The notes below the pieces were generated by a model. It had not been told where the DNA came from and ran no database searches. It saw only the letters and a list, made by a program, of their open reading frames with translations. 64,000 bases of DNA from Rhabdophis nuchalis (Eukaryota > Chordata > Lepidosauria > Squamata > Natricidae), in assembly GCA_039707465.1 (NCBI GenBank), contig CM077658.1, positions 10,260,574 to 10,324,573 of the forward strand. Direction: 5' to 3'. The position numbers were made by a program, and so were the translations under genes. This document shows positions 63,200-64,000 of the stretch, piece by piece (positions within the stretch are counted from its first letter, which is position 1; the number at the start of each line of letters is the position of its first letter).

Positions 63200-64000
63200 A
63201 TCTGTTTCTGAAGCTCTCTTGATTAAGTTGCCTGGGATTGTGGCCCAGGTAGCACTTTTAATATCACAGGATTTCAGTGACATTCACGTTCAATGTCAGA
63301 CTCTTTCTAAAAGAGCTACTTTTCTTCCATTAAAACCACATATATAAAGAGCCTTTAAAACAGGCAGCGGGGACACATCCATAAAGGCTGAGCTTAGAAA
63401 GCCCACTTCATCCAGACATTGTTAAGTGGTAGTGGTGGTGGGGAGTATTTGCCTTAATTTTAGTTACTTTAACGTCTCAGCAGCTGGAAAATGGCTGCGT
63501 TTGGAAATGAAATTTTGCAGGTCATTAGCCCACAATGATTAAATCAAGAGGCATATTAACATATGAAAATAGGCCAACGTGCATTTTACTGTTTAAACAA
63601 TTCTACTCAGGGTCTTCTTGGAAGTAAAGGGCCACCCCCCTTCCTCATTTTCACTACTGGCCGGTAGCTAATAAAGTAAAACAGAAAGTGTAATTGAATA
63701 TTTGCAAGCTCTCCATCCTAATATATTGGTTATTAAGATAGGTACACACTCCTCCAATTTGATAATGTACTTGAGAGTACCATCTCATTTACAGATCGGC
63801 GAATGTGCATATTAATAGTCTCACAAAGATGAGAATAATTGGAAATAGGTTTCAGTCGTAACAATTCGACCCCCAAATATGTTCAGGGTTTTCTCTAAAT
63901 CCCATATGTTCTGATATTACCACTCCCATCCATGTATCCTACGCCCTTCTTTCCTAAACATCTTCTGCAGCCATAAATGTTCCTTTTTTTAAAACTTCCA
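63200..64000. other. Repeat-poor stretch to window end, no gene seen
   Basis: No repeat family or exon is recognised. The AT-rich mixed sequence from about 63500 to 63860 is a weak candidate for conserved non-coding DNA. Confidence 0.35.

Overview
The window reads as intergenic (or deep intronic) DNA of a squamate reptile, most likely a snake. This rests on the mix of dispersed repeats: CR1, L2 and BovB/RTE LINE 3' ends, a Sauria SINE, a second tRNA-derived SINE family in many copies, squamate-type hAT and pogo-like MITEs, two kinds of LTR, and long microsatellites including GATA/GGTA arrays. The species cannot be fixed from sequence alone. I found no convincing host protein-coding exon, no functional tRNA or rRNA gene and no CRISPR array. 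Every long open frame lies in a retroelement fragment, a simple repeat or a tandem array without stop codons, or has no recognisable domain.

Layout. 1-1.3 kb: three L2 3' ends. 2-3.9 kb: a hAT MITE and nested CR1 copies, one holding an inverted copy of its own 3' end. 5-9.5 kb: hairpin MITEs, an (AC)n-bearing duplicated block, an L2 inside an RTE-like LINE, and SINE copies. 11.2-12.5 kb: a 16-bp tandem array of about 67 units between inverted arms. 12.7-15.8 kb: TA-flanked MITE, second copy of the duplicated block, hairpin MITE, SINE, LTR. 15.8-16.25 and 24.6-25.1 kb: two tetranucleotide arrays in opposite orientation sharing one linker. 16.3-29 kb: mostly unique AT-rich DNA with few repeats. 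29.3-30.2 kb: a BovB fragment split by a solo LTR with 5-bp target duplication. 31.4-38.7 kb: nested SINE, CR1 and L2 copies and a perfectly palindromic MITE. 39.2-45.6 kb: tRNA-Val-like SINE between inverted repeats, hairpin MITE, L2, hAT MITE, CR1 and a deleted Rex/L2-type RT. 47.3-50.6 kb: CR1 with a purine array, hAT MITE, pogo-like MITE, L2. 50.6-64 kb: more MITEs, BovB 3' ends, L2, a GATA-rich compound array between inverted arms, and an LTR with a 57-bp repeat.

No gene pathway operates here. The history visible is transposition, nesting and tandem expansion. Most informative are insertions whose target-site duplications can be read exactly: hairpin MITEs with 8-bp duplications of form nnnTAnnn, pogo-like MITEs with TA, SINEs with 11-13 bp, and the solo LTR with 5 bp. 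The most unusual object is the 16-bp array at 11.3-12.4 kb, where inverted copies of one dispersed repeat flank an expansion of that repeat's own HindIII-containing motif.
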